Origin: Imbricaverruca yamaguchii
Taxonomy: Eukaryota; Arthropoda; Thecostraca; Neoverrucidae
NCBI GenBank assembly: GCA_034440575.1
Contig: JAOTOL010001387.1
Location: forward strand, 703,501-767,500
DNA: 64,000 bases
Direction: 5' to 3'
Each line of letters begins with the position of its first letter. Position 1 is the stretch's first letter. Positions 11,750 through 23,640 of this stretch are shown in pieces. The position numbers and the translations under genes are program-made. The notes below the pieces were generated by a model. The model worked only from the letters and a program-made list of their open reading frames with translations. It did not search any database and was not told the origin of the DNA.

Positions 11750-14700
11750 GTCACCGTCTGGTGTCGGTACCAGACGGGCGGTGACAGTGTCTGGTGTCAG
11801 TACCAGGCTGGCGGCGACAGTGTCTGGTGTCGGTACCAGGCGGACGGCGACAGTGTCTGGTGTCAGTACCAGGCGGGCGGCGACAGTGTCTGGTGCCAGT
11901 ACCAGGCGGGCGACGACAGTGTCTGGTGTCAGTACCAGGCGGGCGGTGACAATACCTGGTAGTCAGTGCCAGGAGTGCGGCGACTGTATCTGGTGTCAGT
12001 ACCAGGCGGGCGGCGACAGTGTTTGGTGCCAGTACCAGGCAGGCGACGACGGTGTCTGGTGTCAGTACCAGGCGGGCGACGACATTGTCTGGTCAGTACC
12101 AGGCCGGCGGCAACAGTGTCTGGTGTCAGCACCAGGCGGGCGGCGACAATTTCTGGTGGCCTGCTTGTGTCAGTACCAGGCGGGCGACGACAGTGTCTGG
12201 TGTCAGTACCAGGCGGGCGGCGACAGTATCTGGTGGCCTGCTTGATTCAGTACCAGGCGGGCGGCGACGGTATCTGGTGTCAGTACCAGGCGGGCAACAA
12301 CAGTGTCTGGTGCCAGTACCAGGCCGGCGGCGACAGTGTTTGGTATCAGTATCAGGCGGGCGGCGACAGTGTCTTGTGTCAGTACCGGGCGGGCGGTGAC
12401 AGTGTCTGGTGTCAGTACCAGGCTGTCGGCTATAACGTCTGGTGTGAGTAACAGGTGGAAGGCGAGAGTGTCTGGCGGCCTGCTTTGTGTCAGTACCAGG
12501 CGGGCGGCGACGGTGTCTGGTGTCAGTACCAGGCGGGAAACAACAGTGTCTGGTGCCAGTACCAGGCGGGCGACGACAGTGCCTGATGTCAGTACCAGGC
12601 CGGCGTCGACAGTGTCTGGTGTCAGTACCAGGTGGGCGGCGACAGTGTCTGGTGTCAGTACCAGGCGGGCGGCGACAATGTCTGGTGGCCTGCTTGTGTC
12701 AGTACCAGGCGGGCGGCGACGGTGTCTGGTGTCAGTACCAGACGGGCGGCGACAGTGTCTGGTGTCAGTATCAGGCGGGCGGCGACAGTGTCTGGGGTTA
12801 GTACCAGACGGGCGGCGACAATGTCTGGTGGCCTGCTTGTGTCACTATCAGACGGGTGGCGACAGTGTCTGGTGGCCTGCTTGTGTCAGTACCAGGCAGG
12901 CGACGACAGTGTCTGATGTCAGTACCAGGCGGGTGGCGACAGTGTCTGGTGGCCTGCTTGTGTCACTACCAGACGTGTGGCGACAGTGTCTTGTGGCCTG
13001 CTTGTGTCACTACCAGACGGGTGGCGACAGTGTCTGGTGGCCTGCTTGTGTCAGTACCAGGCAGGCGACGACAGTATCTGGTGTCAGTACCAGGCGGGTG
13101 GCGACAGTATCTGGTGGTCTGCTTGTTCCAGTACCAGGCGGGTGGCGACGGTGTCTAGTGTCAGTGCCAGGCGGGCGGCGACAGTGTTTGGTATCAGTAA
13201 CAGGCGGGCGGCGACAGTGTCTGGTGTCAGTACCAGGCGGGCGGTGACAGTGCCTGGTAGTCAGTACCAGGCGGGCGACGACGGTGTCTGGTGTCAGTAC
13301 CAGACGGGCGGCGACAGTGTCTGATGCCAATACCAGGCGGGCGACGAATGTGTCTGGTGTCAGTACCAGGCCGACGGCGACAGTGTCTGGTGTCATTACC
13401 AAGCGGGTGGTAACAATGCCTGGTATTCAGTGCCAGGAGGGCGGCGACAGTATTTGGTGTCAGTTCCTGGCGGGCGGCGACAACGTCTGGTGTCAGCCCC
13501 AGGCGGGGGCGACGGTGTCTGGTGTCAGTACCAGGCGTGCGGTGACAATGCCTGGTAGTGCCAGGAGGGCGGCGACAACGTCTGGTGTCAGCTCCAGGCG
13601 GGGGGCGACAGCATCTGGTGTCAGTTCTAGGCGGGCGGCGACAACGTCTGGTTTCATTACCAGGCGGGCGGCGACAGTGTCTGGTGTCAGTACCAGACGT
13701 GCGACGAGTGTCTGGTGTCAGTACCAGGCGGGCGGTCACAGTGTCTGGTATTCAGTACCAGACGAACGGCGACAGTGCCTGGTGTCAGTATCAGGCTGGC
13801 GGCGACAATGTCTGGCGACCTGCTGGTGTCAGTACCAGGGGGGGGGGGCGACTGTGTCTGGTGTCAGTATCGGGTGTACGGCGACAATGTCTGGTGTCAG
13901 TACTAGGCGGACGGTGACAGTGTCTGGTATCAGTACCAGGCGGACGGCGACAGTATCTGGTGTCAGTACCAGGCGGGTGGCGACAGTGTCTGTTGTCAGT
14001 ACCAGGCGGGCGGCGACAACGTCTGGTGGCCTGCTTGTGTCAGTACCAGGAGGGCGGTAACGATGTCTGGTGTCAGTACCAGACGGGCGGCGACAGTGTC
14101 TGGTGTCAGTACCAGGCGGGCGACGACAGTGTCTGGTGTCAGTACCAGGCGGGAGGCGACAGTATCTGGTGTCAGTACCAGGCGTGCGATGACAGTGTTT
14201 GGTGGCCTGTTGGTGTCAATACCAGGCGGGAGTCGACGGTGTCTGATGTCAGTACCAGGATGGCGGCGACAGTGTCTGGTGTCAGTATCAGGCGGGCGGC
14301 GACAATGTCTGGTGGCCTGATTGTGTCAGCACCAAGCGGGCGGCGACAGTATCTGGTGTCAGTTCAAGGCGGGCGGCGACAATGCCTGGTGTTCTGCTTG
14401 TGTCAGTACCAAGCGGGCGGCGACGGTGTCTGGTGTCAGTACCAGACGGGCGGCGACAGTGTCTGGTGTCAGTGCCAGGCCGGCGGCGACAATGTCTGGT
14501 GGCCTGCTTGTGTCTGTACCAGGCGGGCGGCGACGCTGTCTGGTGTCAGTACCACACGGGCTGCGACGGTGTCTGCTGTCAGTATCAGACGGGCGGCGAC
14601 AGTGTCTGGGGTTAGTACCAGACGGGTGGCGACAGTTTTTGGTATCAGTACCAGGCGGGCGGCGACAGTGTCTGCTGTCAGTACCACGCGGGCGGTGACA

Positions 14701-17213
14701 GTGCGTAGTGGTCAGTGCCAGGTGGGCGGCGACAGTATCTGGTGTCAGTACCAGACGTGCGATGACAGTGTTTGGTGGCCTGTTGGTGTCAGTACCAGGC
14801 GGGCGGCGACGGTGTCTGGTGTCAGTACCAGGCGGGAAACAACAGTGTCTGGTGCCAGTACCAGGCGGGCGACGACAGTGCCTGATGTCAGTACCAGGCC
14901 GGCGTCGACAGTGTCTGGTGTCAGTACCAGGCGGGCGGCGACAGTGTCTGGTGTCAGTACCAGGCGGGCGGCGACAATGTCTGGTGGCCCGCTTGTGTCA
15001 GTACCAGGCGGGCGGCGACGGTGTCTGGTGTCAGTACCAGACGGGCGGCGACAGTGTCTGGTGTCAGTATCAGGCGGGCGGCGACAGTGTCTGGGGTCAG
15101 TACCAGACGGGCGGCGACAATGTCTGGTGGCCTGCTTGTGTGACTACCAGACGGGTGGCGACAGTGTCTGGTGGCCTGCTTGTGTCAGTACCAGGCAGGC
15201 GACGACAGTGTCTGATGTCAGTACCAGGCGGGTGGCGACAGTGTCTGGTGGCCTGCTTGTGTCACTACCAGACGTGTGGCGACAGTGTCTTGTGGCCTGC
15301 TTGTGTCACTACCAGACGGGTGGCGACAGTGTCTGGTGGCCTGCTGTGTCAGTACCAGGCAGGCGACGACAGTATCTGGTGTCAGTACCAGGCGGGTGGC
15401 GACAGTATCTGGTGGTCTGCTTGTTCCAGTACCAGGCGGGTGGCGACGGTATCTGGTGTCAGTGCCAGGCGGGCGGCGACAGTGTTTGGTATCAGTAACA
15501 GGCGGGCGGCGACAGTGTCTGGTGTCAGTACCAGGCGGGCGGTGACAGTGCCTGGTAGTCAGTACCAGGCGGGCGACGACGGTGTCTGGTGTCAGTACCA
15601 GACGGGCGGCGACAGTGTCTGATGCCAATACCAGGCGGGCGACGACAGTGTCTGGTCCCAGTACCAGGCGGGCAACGACGGTGTCTGGTGTCAGTACCAG
15701 ACGGGCGGCGACAGTGTCTGATGCCAATACCAGGCGGGCGACGAATGTGCCTGGTGTCAGTACCAGGCCGACGGCGACAGTGTCTGGTGTCAGTACCAAG
15801 CGGGTGGTGACAATGCCTGGTATTCAGTGCCAGGAGGGCGGCGACAGTATCTGGTGTCAGTTCCTGGCGGGCGGCGACAACGTCTGGTGTCAGCCCCAGG
15901 CGGGGGGCGACGGTGTCTGGTGTCAGTACCAGGCGGGCAGTGACAATGCCTGGTAGTGCCAGGAGGGCGGCGACAACGTCTGGTGTCAGCTCCAGGCGGG
16001 GGGCGACAGCATCTGGTGTCAGTTCTAGGCGGGCGGCGACAACGTCTGGTGTCATTACCAGGCGGGCGGCGACAGTGTCTGGTGTCAGTATCAGGCGGGC
16101 GGCGACAATGTCTGGTGGCCTGATTGTGTCAGCACCAAGCGGGCGGCGACAGTATCTGGTGTCAGTTCAAGGCGGGCGGCGACAATGCCTGGTGTTCTGC
16201 TTGTGTCAGTACCAAGCGGGCGGCGACGGTGTCTGGTGTCAGTACCAGACGGGCGGCGACAGTGTCTGGCGTCAGTACCAAGCGGGCAGTGACAGTGTCT
16301 GGTAGTTAGTGCCAGGAGTGCGGCGACTGTATCTGGTGTCAGTACCAGGCGGACGGGGACAAAGTCTTGTGTCAGTACCAGGCGGAAGGCGGCAATATCT
16401 GGTGTCAGTACCAGGCGTGCGATGACAGTGTTTGGTGGCCTGTTGGTATCAGTACCAGGCGGGCGGCGACGGTTTCTCGTGTCAGTACCAGGCGGGCAAC
16501 AACAGTGTCTGGTGCCAGTACCAGGCGGGCGATGGCAGTGTCTGGTGTCAGTACCAGGCCGGCGTCGACAGTGTTTGGTATCAGTACCAGGCGGGCGGCG
16601 ACAGTGTCTTGTGTCAGTACCAGGCGGGCGGTGACCGTGCCTGGTAGTCAGTGCCAGGAGGGAGGCGACAGTATCTGGTGTCAGTACCAGGCTGTCGGTG
16701 ACAACGTCTGGTGTGAGTAACAGGCGGAAGGCGAGAGTGTCTGGCGGCCTGTTGGTGTCAGTACCAGGCGGGCGGCGACGGTGTCTGATGTCAGTGCCAT
16801 GCGGGTAAGCAACAGTGTCTGGTGCCAGTACCAGGCGGGCGACGACAGTGTCTGGTGTCAGTACCAGGCGGGCGGCGACACTGTCTGGTGTCAGTACCAG
16901 GCGGGCGGCGACAGTGTCTGGTGTCCTGTTGGTGTCAGTACCATGCGGGCGGCGACAGTGTCTGGTGTCAGTACCAGGCGGGCGCCGACAGTGTCTGGTG
17001 TCAGTACCAGACGGGCGGCGACAGTGTCTGGTGTCAGTACCAGGCGGGCGGTGACAGTGTCTGGTGTCCTGTTGGTGTCAGTACCAGGCGGGCGGCGACA
17101 CTGTCTGGTGTCAGTACCATGTGGGCGCCGACAGTGTCTGGTGTCAGTACCAGACGGGCGGCGACAGTGTCTGGTGTCAGTACCAGGCGGGCGGTGACAG
17201 TGTCTGGTGTCCG
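11750..17213. repeat. 5.5-kb array of a 33-bp unit with higher-order structure
   Basis: About 165 copies of a 33-bp unit with core CAGTACCAGGCGGGCGGCGA followed by CAGTGTCTGGTGT. Variant units carrying a GGCCTGCTTGTGTCAG insert recur at intervals. Longer blocks are themselves repeated: the rare variant GGCGGGAAACAACAG occurs at about 12,532 and 14,831, 2,299 bp apart, and the neighbouring variants follow in the same order for about 0.9 kb. Because 33 is divisible by three and the unit lacks stops on the plus strand, all three plus frames stay open for hundreds of codons, the longest 512. Those peptides are periodic 11-residue strings without any domain, and I regard them as non-coding. Confidence 0.97.
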
Positions 17214-17280
17214 TCAGCGGCTGACCGGCTTCCAGTGGTGGTCCGCCCTCGTGCTGTGGCACCCGTAACCCGGCGCAGCG

Positions 17281-18046
17281 GTCACGGCACTGTACACTGT
17301 CACGGTATAGGGTTAGGCTCCCCTGTCTGGCACTGTACACCGTCACAGTATAAGGTCAGTTTCACCTGTCTGGCACTGTACACCGTCACAGTATAAGGTT
17401 AGGCTCACATGTCTGGCACTGTACACCGTCACAGTATAGGGTCAGTTTCACCTGTCTGGCACTGTACACCGTCACAGTATAAGGTTAGGCTCACTTGTCT
17501 GGCACTGTACACCGTCACAGTATAGGGTCAGTTTCACCTGTCTGGCACTGTGCACCGTCACAGTATAAGGTTAGGCTCACCTGTCTGGCACTGTACACCG
17601 TCACAGTATAGGGTCAGTTTCACCTATCTGGCACTGCACACCGTTACAGTATAGGGTCAGGCTCACCTGTCTGGCACTGTACACAGTCACGGTATAGGGT
17701 CAGGTTCACCTGTTTGGCACTGTACACCGTCACGATATAGGGTAAGGTTCACCTGTCTGACACTGTACACCGTCACAGTATAAGGTTAGGCTCACTTGTC
17801 TGGCACTGTACACCGTCACAATATAGGGTCAGTTTCACCTATCTGGCACTGCACACCGTTACAGTATAGGGTCAGGCTCACCTGTCTGGCACTGTACACA
17901 GTCACGGTATAGGGTCAGGTTCACCTGTTTGGCACTGTACACCGTCACGGTATAGGGTCAGGTTCACCTGTCTGACACTCTACACCGTCACGGTATAGGG
18001 TCAGGCTCACCTGTCCGACACTGCACACCGTCACGATATAGGGCAA
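17281..18046. repeat. 43-bp minisatellite with donor-like motif on minus strand
   Basis: About 18 units with core CACCTGTCTGGCACTGTACA then CCGTCACAGTATAGGGTC. The 43-bp period is not a multiple of three. Read on the minus strand, units contain GACAGGTGAGCC or GACAGGTGAACC, a good match to a 5' splice-site consensus. Blocks of two or three units are duplicated (17,600-17,700 resembles 17,840-17,940). Confidence 0.95.
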
Positions 18047-18834
18047 GGCACGACTGAACGTGCGGGAAATATTTTCCTACGGCAGAATTAAAAAACAAAA
18101 GTGTACTTGGTGGATGGCATTACAGTGCCAGGCGTCAGTGGCATTCAGAAGGTGGATGGGACCTGTCACCCCACCCAACCAAACTTCACCACCACCCCAC
18201 CCCCACCCCATCCCCAACGTCGAAAAGCTTGGCAATAAGTCTATGAATGATACATGGAAAGAATGAACCCAAAATGGATCATGTCCCCCCTTCTATCCGA
18301 AGTTCGTGAAAGCGTTGTAGTTCAGGGGGAGGGAGGGGGATGTCGTTTCAGTATTTAGTGAGTAATACTTCCACATATTTTCACCAAAAAAATGCGTTCC
18401 TCAGGGACACTTTTTGCAACACGATACAGTAACTCCACTAAGGCATTCGTCTAGTGGACCGGGTTGCTGAGTAACCAGCCACCCAGCCAGCCAGCCACCC
18501 AGCGGACTAGCATCTCCGTCGTCGTACTGTCTTTCTGTCCGTCCGTACGTCGGTATCTTTTCCCATTTGCTCTAATTTTGTAAATTTGCATTTGCTGAGT
18601 GACAACTTTTCTCAGCTGATTGCCACATGTGGCGTGTGTCGAGTGGAATGTGTCCGGCGGTCGTGGAGATGCAGATTGGGGACGATCCATCTGTGATAAG
18701 CTGACCGGGTGTGCACGCACAGCCATGGTCAGCGGTCACATTGCGGCGGTGGCTGCTGATAAGATTGTCATCGAGCACCGGCTGTGTCTGGCGGCGGCTA
18801 CAGTCGGGTGTGCCGTGTCCGCCACTGGCGTCAT

Positions 18835-18919
18835 CTCTCGCACCGGCTCCCGCACCGACTCTCGCACCGGCTCCCGCACGGGCTCCCGCACCGGCTCCCG
18901 CACCGGCTCCCGCACCGCC
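18835..18919. repeat. 12-bp minisatellite, CACCGGCTCCCG
   Basis: About seven units of a GC-rich 12-mer with few substitutions. All three plus frames and several minus frames are open because the unit is divisible by three. Confidence 0.9.
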
Positions 18920-19007
18920 GCACACCCTCTCTCGCGCGCGCCAGCTCTTCTTCTTTATCGTGAGTACTGTCAGACTCTGGCGTAGCCATTGTAGCTTCAG
19001 AATAATT

Positions 19008-19038
19008 CCAGGCTGGATCCGGCAAGGATCCAGCCTGG
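19008..19038. repeat. Perfect 13-bp hairpin
   Basis: Arms CCAGGCTGGATCC and its exact complement separated by GGCAA. The flank to about 19,100 repeats the GATCCAGCCTGG and ACCAAGTGATCCT motifs, so the hairpin lies in a small locally duplicated block between two minisatellites. Confidence 0.85.
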
Positions 19039-19205
19039 ATCTACCAAGTGATCCTCTACAATCTGCCGGATCCAGCCTGGCACTACCAAGTGATCCTTTA
19101 CAATTTCAGTTAGTAAAAAGTTAACGTTGGCATTTTTAAAGCTTAGGTAGTGACCAAGCAAGTCATGTGGTGAACTAGTGCACTCTCTTACGCTTAAGGC
19201 TGCTA

Positions 19206-20028
19206 TCATGTCGTCAGTCACTCCACTCATGTCGTCAGTCACTCCACTCATGTCGTCAGTCACTTCACTCATGTCGTCATTCACTCCACTCATGTCGTCA
19301 GTCACTCCACTCATGTCGTCATTCACTCCACTCATGTCGTCAGTCACTCCACTCATGTCTTCAATCACTCCACTCATGTCGTCATTCACTCCACTCATGT
19401 CGTCAGTCACTTCACTCATGTCGTATTACTCACTCATGTGTCAGTCTCCACTCATGTCGTCATTACTCACTCATGTCGTCAGTCACTTCACTCATGTAGT
19501 CAGGCACTTCACTCATGTCGTCAGTCACTCCAATCATGTCGTCAGTCACTTCACTCATGTCGTTATTCACTCCACTCATGTCGTCAGTCACTCCACTCAT
19601 GTCGTCAGTCGCTCCACTCATGTCTTCAATCACTCCACTCATGTCGTCATTCACTCCACTCATGTCGTCAGTCACTTCACTCATGTCGTCATTCACTCCA
19701 CTCATGTCGTCAGTCACTCCACTCATGTCGTCATTCACTCCACTCATGTCTTCAATCACTTCACTCATGTAGTCAGGCACTTCACTCATGTCGTCAGTCA
19801 CTTCAATCATGTCGTCAATCACTTCACTCAAGTTGTCAGTCACTTCACTCATGTCTTCAGTCACTCCACTCATGTCGTCAGGCACTCCACTTATGTAGTC
19901 AGTCACTCCACTAATGTCTTCAGCCACTCCACTCATGTAGTCAGTCACTCCACTCATGTCTTCAGTCACTCCACTCATGTCTTCAGCCACTCCACGCATG
20001 TCTTCAGTCACTCCACTCATGTCGTCCG
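19206..20028. repeat. 21-bp minisatellite, ACTCATGTCGTCAGTCACTC
   Basis: About 39 units of a 21-mer (the 20 bases shown plus C), varying mainly at GTCGTC/GTCTTC and CAGTC/CATTC. A slightly irregular zone lies at 19,410-19,500. The period is divisible by three and the unit lacks stops on both strands, so long frames (MSSVTPL repeats forward, MSGVTDD repeats reverse) run through it. No start context, splice sites or flanking coding sequence supports translation. Confidence 0.97.
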
Positions 20029-20032
20029 ACTC

Positions 20033-20795
20033 GCCCTATCCTATTGAAGCTTCCTGTACGGGAATGGCCTGGAGGAGGAATTACCAAAACAGGTAGCATT
20101 TCAGATTAAATTAAACAGATGTCGGACTGCTTTTGGCCACACATTCACTGCTAAATAATATCGATTTTCAACGTATTATTTTCAAAATTATAGGATGTTC
20201 AGGTTAATTTTCCCTTGTCTCTTGAGACTGGGGCGTACACCATACAGCTGTATGTCGTCGGCGTTGCGCAACACACAAGAGGCGTAGGAGATAGTCCAGT
20301 GTGGGGGAGGGGGAGGGGGCACCAGCCATTTTGAAATCTATTATTTCCATGCAACTAAATATGCAACGCCCATATTCAGCGCCAATTAGGGATAAAGACT
20401 CGTCTACAGCTGCACAGGGTGTTGCACATGCTCATAGGATCCCGCGCAGGCTCATAGGATGCCGCACAGGCCCATAGGATACCCAGCAGTCTCATAGGAT
20501 ACCGCACACGGCCCCTGTCAATGTTCATTGGCAGCCGGGGACGTCATCTGGGCGCTGATTTGGGCTCAGCACATTATCACGACAGCAAGAAATAGTACTT
20601 TTCCGCGTACGTTCCTGGCTAACAAGTATACGTGAGTGGTGCAAATTATACGTCATCTGAAAGCTTCTTTCATGGTATTTGGATAATCATGGGAGACTTT
20701 CACATGAATGTGTTAGTTATTGTATAAAATGGTGTTATTTGGACCCATGTCATATCCATCGACACTAATTAACTTAAGCGGGCCGAGCGACTCGG
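20033..20795. other. Mostly featureless, with a short GCTCATAGGAT tandem
   Basis: At about 20,425-20,515 a unit of about 21 bp (CTCATAGGATNCCGCACAGG) is repeated four or five times. A related pair occurs near 26,315-26,365. Nothing else recognised. Confidence 0.5.
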
Positions 20796-20960
20796 TGTTG
20801 GTAGCGTAGTTGGTAGCGCGTCGGTTTGCCGACTCCAAGGTAGCCGGTTCGAGCCTGGAGGCCGGCAGCTTTTTGTGCGCGTCGTGGGAAGTCCTAATAA
20901 GCGACAGTGAATTAAGACACTGTTCACATGGGACGATCTTTTTCATAAAGAGAAGGGAAA
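20796..20960 (+). repeat. tRNA-like SINE, family 2
   Basis: A-box-like TGGTAGCGTAGTTGGTAGCG followed after about 40 bp by a B-box GCCGGTTCGAGCCTGG, the spacing expected of a tRNA-derived pol III promoter. The head is followed by a non-tRNA body (CTTTTTGTGCGCGTCG...). No intact cloverleaf with an acceptor stem and terminator is apparent, so it is called a SINE and not a functional tRNA. Confidence 0.45.
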
Positions 20961-22015
20961 TATTCTGCAATATTCAATATTCAGATATTCTGCAAGGCTG
21001 GGGTTCTGCCACCTTAAATTTATGGTCGGGCACTTCTTCTAATCAGCCAGGCATAGGAAATACGGAACACGTCACCGCTTATGACAGTGTCCAGGCCCAC
21101 AGTCCCTTCCTGACACGGGCGGCGGACCATCGGGGGTGGGACAGGAGACAGGATCCCCTGAATTTAATCATTTGTGGCACCACGGCAGTGCATTGCAAAT
21201 ATTGAGCTAAAAACTAACGGTTGCCCTTTCCCCTCCCACCAGTACACGCCGACCAACATTAGTCCCTGCTCCTCGAGGTGTGCATATAATAACAGTACAT
21301 GATTATCAAGGTGACAAAACCAACAATTGTGCATGCTGCCGAACAGTCAAATGACTGGACCCGAGCTGGAGTCAGAGCGATGCCAGTTCTAAGCTCGGCT
21401 CCAGGCCTTTTACGATACACGGCGAACACACGCCACCAGGACTGCGACAAGCATTGTTTTGACAGGAGCAGACGTTTGCTAAAATGTTTCGGTGACAATC
21501 CTGAACTTTCTGGAGTGCCGGCGCAAAATTAAAAAAATCACGCTTTTCGTACCATGAAAGCTCGATTTAGATTCGGCAACAACTTTGTGGAACCCGTAAG
21601 CGCTAAGACGGATTTTAGATGCCCGCATGAGGATTTCGGTTCGATTATCATGCATTGTCAAAGGCTTAACCCGGAACTTGGCTAGGATTGGGGAAGCATC
21701 CCCGTTCATTCCCCACCGTGGCTTTGTCCATGTTCGCACACCGTTATTCGGCATTTTCAGTCGAAATAAATTGGCTGCGTCGCTAACGCCATGTGAACCA
21801 ACTTCTGTCATGCATGCAATATTGCAGGGGTAACAGCAATTTCTATGCCAGACAAGCTCGGAAGCAACTTTAATAACAGCTTAATTTGCGGTTGGAATGG
21901 AAAATTACCATGCAATACCATACATCTTTTTAATTAAATGTGTTCTATTTTTAACTAAAGAAAATATTTTCCTTTCAAAATATGATTTCTTTATTCGCGT
22001 CGTGCGACTTGAAAT

Positions 22016-22352
22016 GCCGCCCCGGTAGCTCAGTTGGTTAGAGCGCTGGCCTGTGCTGGTCTCCCCTGTCCTGGCAACACAGGGTTCGAGTCGCTCCGCG
22101 CGCTTGCGTTTAGCCCCCGGCAGGGAGTGTGAGTTGGCAACTGGCTCGATAAGGCCGGGGACGAGCTACCGGGCGGCCGTGTCGGTGTATTGACGGCACG
22201 TTAAACTTTCGATCAAAATTCTGCCGTTGAAAAGGAATTCGTGGATCGGGTGGTGGGGCGAGGGTTCACGCAACAAGCTCTGCTTAGCGATAGAACCCTG
22301 GTTCCCAAAGCTACCCCAGCAACAACTGGGACTAAATTTTAAATAATAAAAA
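22016..22352 (+). repeat. tRNA-derived SINE, family 3, copy A
   Basis: The head GCCGCCCCGGTAGCTCAGTT contains a textbook A-box and is followed by GGTTAGAGCGCTGG. The B-box ACAGGGTTCGAGTCGC lies near 22,078. The body continues with ACGAGCTACCGGGCGGCC, GGCACGTTAAACTTTCGATC and ends CAACAACTGGGACTAAAT plus an A/T-rich tail. A second copy in the opposite orientation at 41,593-41,937 matches over the whole 335-345 bp, which fixes the family's length and ends. The anticodon arm holds extra sequence (CTCCCCTGTCCTGG), so this is not a working tRNA. Confidence 0.85.
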
Positions 22353-22719
22353 TCACGAATTTTGCAGTACAGCACAACATAAATACGGCAACAAAAAAGT
22401 TGTTTATCAATCAGACTTTAATACGAGGAGCATTCATCTGGAGAAGACGAGACTGTCAAGATTGAGGAAGGCCCTCACTCCCACTGCCGATTATTTCTCG
22501 GTTGTGTACTCTGTGGTGGAAGTGAATGTGCATTTTGGGCGCATGGACTGCGTTCGTCATTTTGCGCACATGAATATATATATATTCCGGCGCCCAACAG
22601 AGTGCGTATTAAAACGATATATTGAGGAAGCACAACGCAAGACATATATTGGGAGAAGCAAACACATGAAGCAGAAAAAGAACCTTGGGTTCCTTTACGA
22701 CGCAATTAACTGCTAGGCC

Positions 22720-22855
22720 ATATAGCGTCGCTAACTTCTCAAACCGATTGGTCGCGGGTGGACTCGGTAATTCCGCTGGTTGCGGGACTCGAACCCATAA
22801 TATTGCGGTCAAGACCCCAACACCCTACGGACTAAGCTACCGCGGCCCCACCAAA
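22720..22855 (-). repeat. tRNA-like SINE, family 4
   Basis: On the minus strand a head GGGGCCGCGGTAGCTTAGTC (A-box-like) is followed by a B-box ATGGGTTCGAGTCCCGC near 22,795 and a body ending in GGTCGCGACCAATCGG-like sequence. Head and B-box spacing fit a pol III promoter, and no complete tRNA fold is evident. Confidence 0.5.
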
Positions 22856-23269
22856 CGCGTGACATAAGAAGTTATCGGTAGCAGGTGCATATAAGCCACG
22901 GTACTTAATGAGATTGCATTGCGACAATACATTACAATACCTAACATTACAGTACGTATATATCAGGCACCTTATAAAATCGGACGAACTGGCAAGAAAA
23001 GATGAAACATCCTCATCGTGACATCTGTGGCTGAGAACAGCTCGACATGCATACATACACAGACTACTCACGAGCACCGTAGTGGGACGATGAGTACGTG
23101 TAAACCTACAGGCTACGCTCTACCGACTTCACAAACACAGGCACATATCAGTTGTTGAGCTTGACATACGCTCGGTGCGACTGCAACACGCACGTTTAGT
23201 CTCGTGTAATATTTGTGTAGAAAGTCCTGATATGCTACTATATGATCAACAGCAAGTTATGCACCTACG

Positions 23270-23640
23270 TCCAAACAATGAAAGATTCAAACACTGATCT
23301 GAATGTGAAGTATCGCCCAAGTGCGGCCCATACTTCGCAGTCACTGAGCAAACTGCTCGGCTTTCCGCTGCTGCCGCTTTGCGAGCTTCGCGACGTTCAC
23401 CTTGTTCACCAGCCCGAGATGAATAAATGTCCGGATCCTCGCAAAGCACTTAATTATATTCTATCTATGGAATTGAATCTGGATTCCAACACCTGGCGGA
23501 AACTTTCAATGACCTTTGGATGTCTGCTGAGATTGTTGGGTTCTTGGGCATGGTGAACACAAAACAATGCATTCATCTGTCTGGATGTGTGGAAGAATTC
23601 CTCTGTGGGAACCGTCAGGCCGCTAATGCTTAGGAGGCGA
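23270..23640 (-). pseudogene. Possible transposase C-terminal fragment
   Basis: Minus-strand frames give a coherent peptide: GLTVPTEEFFHTSRQMNALF, then NLSRHPKVIESFRQVLESRF, then after a frame change CFARIRTFIHLGLVN and KRQQRKAEQFA. An FxRxRTFxxxxxxN signature near a C-terminus is familiar to me from THAP/P-element-like transposases of arthropods, but the match is short. At least one frameshift near 23,460 and no start codon make it a relic. It could instead be a pseudogene of another family. Confidence 0.25.

Noticed and set aside
13960..15498. 512-codon plus-strand open frame
   Set aside because: Lies wholly inside the 33-bp array. All three plus frames are open because the unit is a multiple of three without stops; no domain, start context or splice site.
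11207..20028. CRISPR array
   Set aside because: Tandem units are contiguous without unique spacers and the DNA is eukaryotic.
19178..20047. 289-codon open frame of MSSVTPL-type repeats
   Set aside because: Translation of the 21-bp minisatellite. The reverse strand is equally open.
22016..22100. Possible functional tRNA gene
   Set aside because: Good A and B boxes, but extra sequence in the anticodon region, no acceptor-stem closure and a long SINE body. A second copy with the same body exists.
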